Source: Acidobacteriota bacterium (GTDB taxonomy: Bacteria > Acidobacteriota > Terriglobia > Terriglobales > Acidobacteriaceae). Taken from it: a stretch of DNA of 45,442 nt. A program made the position numbers and the translations under genes. Positions 44,036 to 45,442 of the stretch are shown here, in pieces. A model generated the notes under the pieces. It did not search any database. It was not told the origin of the DNA and worked only from the letters and a program-made list of their open reading frames with translations. How positions within the stretch are numbered: the stretch's first letter is position 1; the number at the start of each line of letters is the position of its first letter. The stretch lies in NCBI GenBank assembly GCA_021790995.1, contig JAJYFA010000002.1:1-45442 (forward strand), read 5' to 3'.

Positions 44036-45442
44036 TCACGGCGCGTTCCGGCACACGCAGTCCCTATAGACATCGGCTGTTGTGCTCGCCAGGGAGCAGA
44101 CATACGGCTCCCAGATCAGCGACATCATGCGCATATCTGTCCCCGGCATGTAATAGCGCAGATAATTCTGGCTTGCGGCCGAATGCGCCGTCCGATCGGC
44201 CCTGAATCCTGCGATCAGGCTCTTCAACGTGGCTGCGGTAAACGCGGGTTCGTGGTAGGTTTTCGCAAAATCGTACTCCTCGGTCCACGTGGCATCGATG
44301 CCGGTTTGATTTGAGGCCGCGATGACGCGATAGTCCTTGAGAATGGCGTGCGCCGGATCGATCGTCGCGATCGTGAACGAGGGATTGTTGCCGTGGATTG
44401 GCGAGATCGACGCTACCATCTTCGCTGCGACAGGCTTCTGCGCGGCATCCGGCTTCGCCGGCGTCAGCAACCGCACCTCGTCCATATGTGTATGCGCGAA
44501 GATCGCCAACTCAACCACGTCGCCGTAGCCGGCCAGCACCGCTGGCAGCGCCTCCGAGGTGAGAAACATCGTTGGCTTGCCACCTGAGCAAAGAGCCATC
44601 CACCTCCGCGCCGTCGAGTAGGAGTCCACACCCGGCGGAATATGCGCCATCACCCAGATCTTTTCCTTCTTTGCGCGCGCCTCGTTCAACTGCTGCTTCA
44701 ACCAGGCCATCTGCGCAGCCGCGGGCGCTGGGTCCTGTTTGCCGCCGCACGTCGCATAAAAACTCGACATGAATACGTCGTCGAGCACGAGCAGCCGCGT
44801 GTGTTCAACCGGAGCCGGCAGACTCGCGCTGTAATAACCGCCGGCGGCAAAGGTTTCGCGCGCCTGCGCCTGCTCGGTTTCGCTGAGGTCCGCGGTAAAA
44901 TCCCTCGCGGTTTCCTTGAGAAAGGGACTGCTCGCGTCGAGGCGATAGTCGCCGCAGTCGGAGTCATTATTGCCCAGCGCCGCATAAACCGGAATGCCGG
45001 GAAGCGCGCCGCGCAGCCCGGCCAGCACATAAGCAATCGTCTTTTCGACAAAGCTCCTGTACGCACCCGGCGCCGCTTTGGGAAACACAGCATCGAACTT
45101 GCAGTCGAAAGCATGAGCGAGCAGGTCGCCGCTCACGATCGCGAACTTTGCGTGAGCTGCCCGCGCGTGGATGGCGCGCAGACTCGACCGATAGAGCGCA
45201 AAAGAGGTGTCCGCGCCGTGCGTGGGGCAGGATTGCTCGACCCGCGCCCACCGCGCCGCTGCGCCAGCCGGTGCAGGAGCGGCCAGAATCGAATTCCACT
45301 CGCCGGCAGGAGCGGCGGCAAGCCTCGCCGTCTTCGCCGGATCGCGGAATGGATCGAAGTGAATATCGCTGACGAACAGCGCCTGGACCGTCGCCGCACT
45401 CTTCTCTGCGCCAGGCTGCGCCTGCGCGAGTGCAACAGGGCC
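44036..45442 (-). CDS. Secreted calcineurin-like metallophosphoesterase, partial (N-terminus beyond right edge)
   Basis: A metallophosphoesterase of the acid-sphingomyelinase-like group. The frame is open to the right edge with 468 codons visible. The first residues (VALAQAQPGAEKS) look like the end of a signal peptide, so only about 20 residues are missing. The metal-binding motifs are in order: FVSDIHFDPF, SGDLLAH, ALGNNDSD, MAHIPPGVDSY and FAHTHMDEV. The C-terminal region ends VYRDCVCRNAP and contains several cysteines that could form disulfides. An internal GTG at 45136 is not the true start because the first metal motif lies upstream of it. Substrate (phosphodiester or phosphomonoester) cannot be told from sequence. 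Confidence 0.88.
   Translation of the reverse strand, partial: GPVALAQAQPGAEKSAATVQALFVSDIHFDPFRDPAKTARLAAAPAGEWNSILAAPAPAGAAARWARVEQSCPTHGADTSFALYRSSLRAIHARAAHAKFAIVSGDLLAHAFDCKFDAVFPKAAPGAYRSFVEKTIAYVLAGLRGALPGIPVYAALGNNDSDCGDYRLDASSPFLKETARDFTADLSETEQAQARETFAAGGYYSASLPAPVEHTRLLVLDDVFMSSFYATCGGKQDPAPAAAQMAWLKQQLNEARAKKEKIWVMAHIPPGVDSYSTARRWMALCSGGKPTMFLTSEALPAVLAGYGDVVELAIFAHTHMDEVRLLTPAKPDAAQKPVAAKMVASISPIHGNNPSFTIATIDPAHAILKDYRVIAASNQTGIDATWTEEYDFAKTYHEPAFTAATLKSLIAGFRADRTAHSAASQNYLRYYMPGTDMRMMSLIWEPYVCSLASTTADVYRDCVCRNAP

Noticed and set aside
1..45442. tRNA, rRNA, CRISPR array, prophage or complete IS
   Set aside because: No cloverleaf-like, repeat-spacer, phage structural or transposase signals were seen by eye. 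A dedicated scan (tRNA, CRISPR and IS tools) would be decisive.

Overview
The window is GC-rich, densely coded chromosomal DNA from a Gram-negative bacterium. Outer-membrane lipid A genes (lpxD, a PagL-like deacylase), dTDP-rhamnose genes, a 13-subunit-type complex I operon and ComEC all point to a diderm aerobe. Protein style and gene neighbourhoods suggest Acidobacteriota (Terriglobia/Acidobacteriaceae-like). That placement is inference, because no rRNA gene is present. No tRNA, rRNA, CRISPR array, prophage or complete insertion sequence was seen.

Layout. 1-4.9 kb (minus strand): the rimP-nusA-infB translation/transcription operon, with infB cut by the left edge and an intrinsic-terminator-like hairpin in the leader ahead of rimP. 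4.9-7.0 kb: two small unknown genes, a 165-bp MITE-like element with 21-bp perfect inverted termini, and a GarR-type tartronate semialdehyde reductase whose stop codon lies inside the element's terminus. 7.0-11.9 kb (plus): an unknown gene coupled to an RlmD-type rRNA methyltransferase, then ComEC. 12.0-12.4 kb: a frameshifted hicA-hicB toxin-antitoxin remnant. 12.5-13.6 kb: a lone heme-copper oxidase subunit III facing a small unknown gene across a 14-bp inverted repeat.

13.9-30.2 kb (plus): a long respiratory operon in the order nuoA, C, D, three non-nuo genes, nuoE, F, G, H, J, K, L, M, N, then lpxD and a small lipoprotein. Many junctions are ATGA or GTGA overlaps. nuoB and nuoI, which encode the iron-sulfur subunits carrying N2 and N6a/N6b, are absent from the window and must be supplied from elsewhere if the complex is canonical. 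30.3-32.2 kb: a MASE1-PAS-GGDEF diguanylate cyclase with a TTG start and a Shine-Dalgarno that can be base-paired away. 32.3-37.6 kb (minus): a secreted unknown protein, a PagL-like protein, a YebC-family regulator and rmlC-rmlA-rmlB (no rmlD). 37.9-43.9 kb (plus): gltB-gltD glutamate synthase ending at a strong terminator. 44.0-45.4 kb (minus): a secreted calcineurin-like phosphoesterase cut by the right edge.

The genes serve mainly housekeeping roles: translation initiation, NADH oxidation and proton pumping, ammonium assimilation and envelope glycolipid synthesis. The most unusual features are the modified nuo operon, the candidate RNA switches in front of rimP and the cyclase gene, the element-donated stop codon and the decayed hicAB locus.
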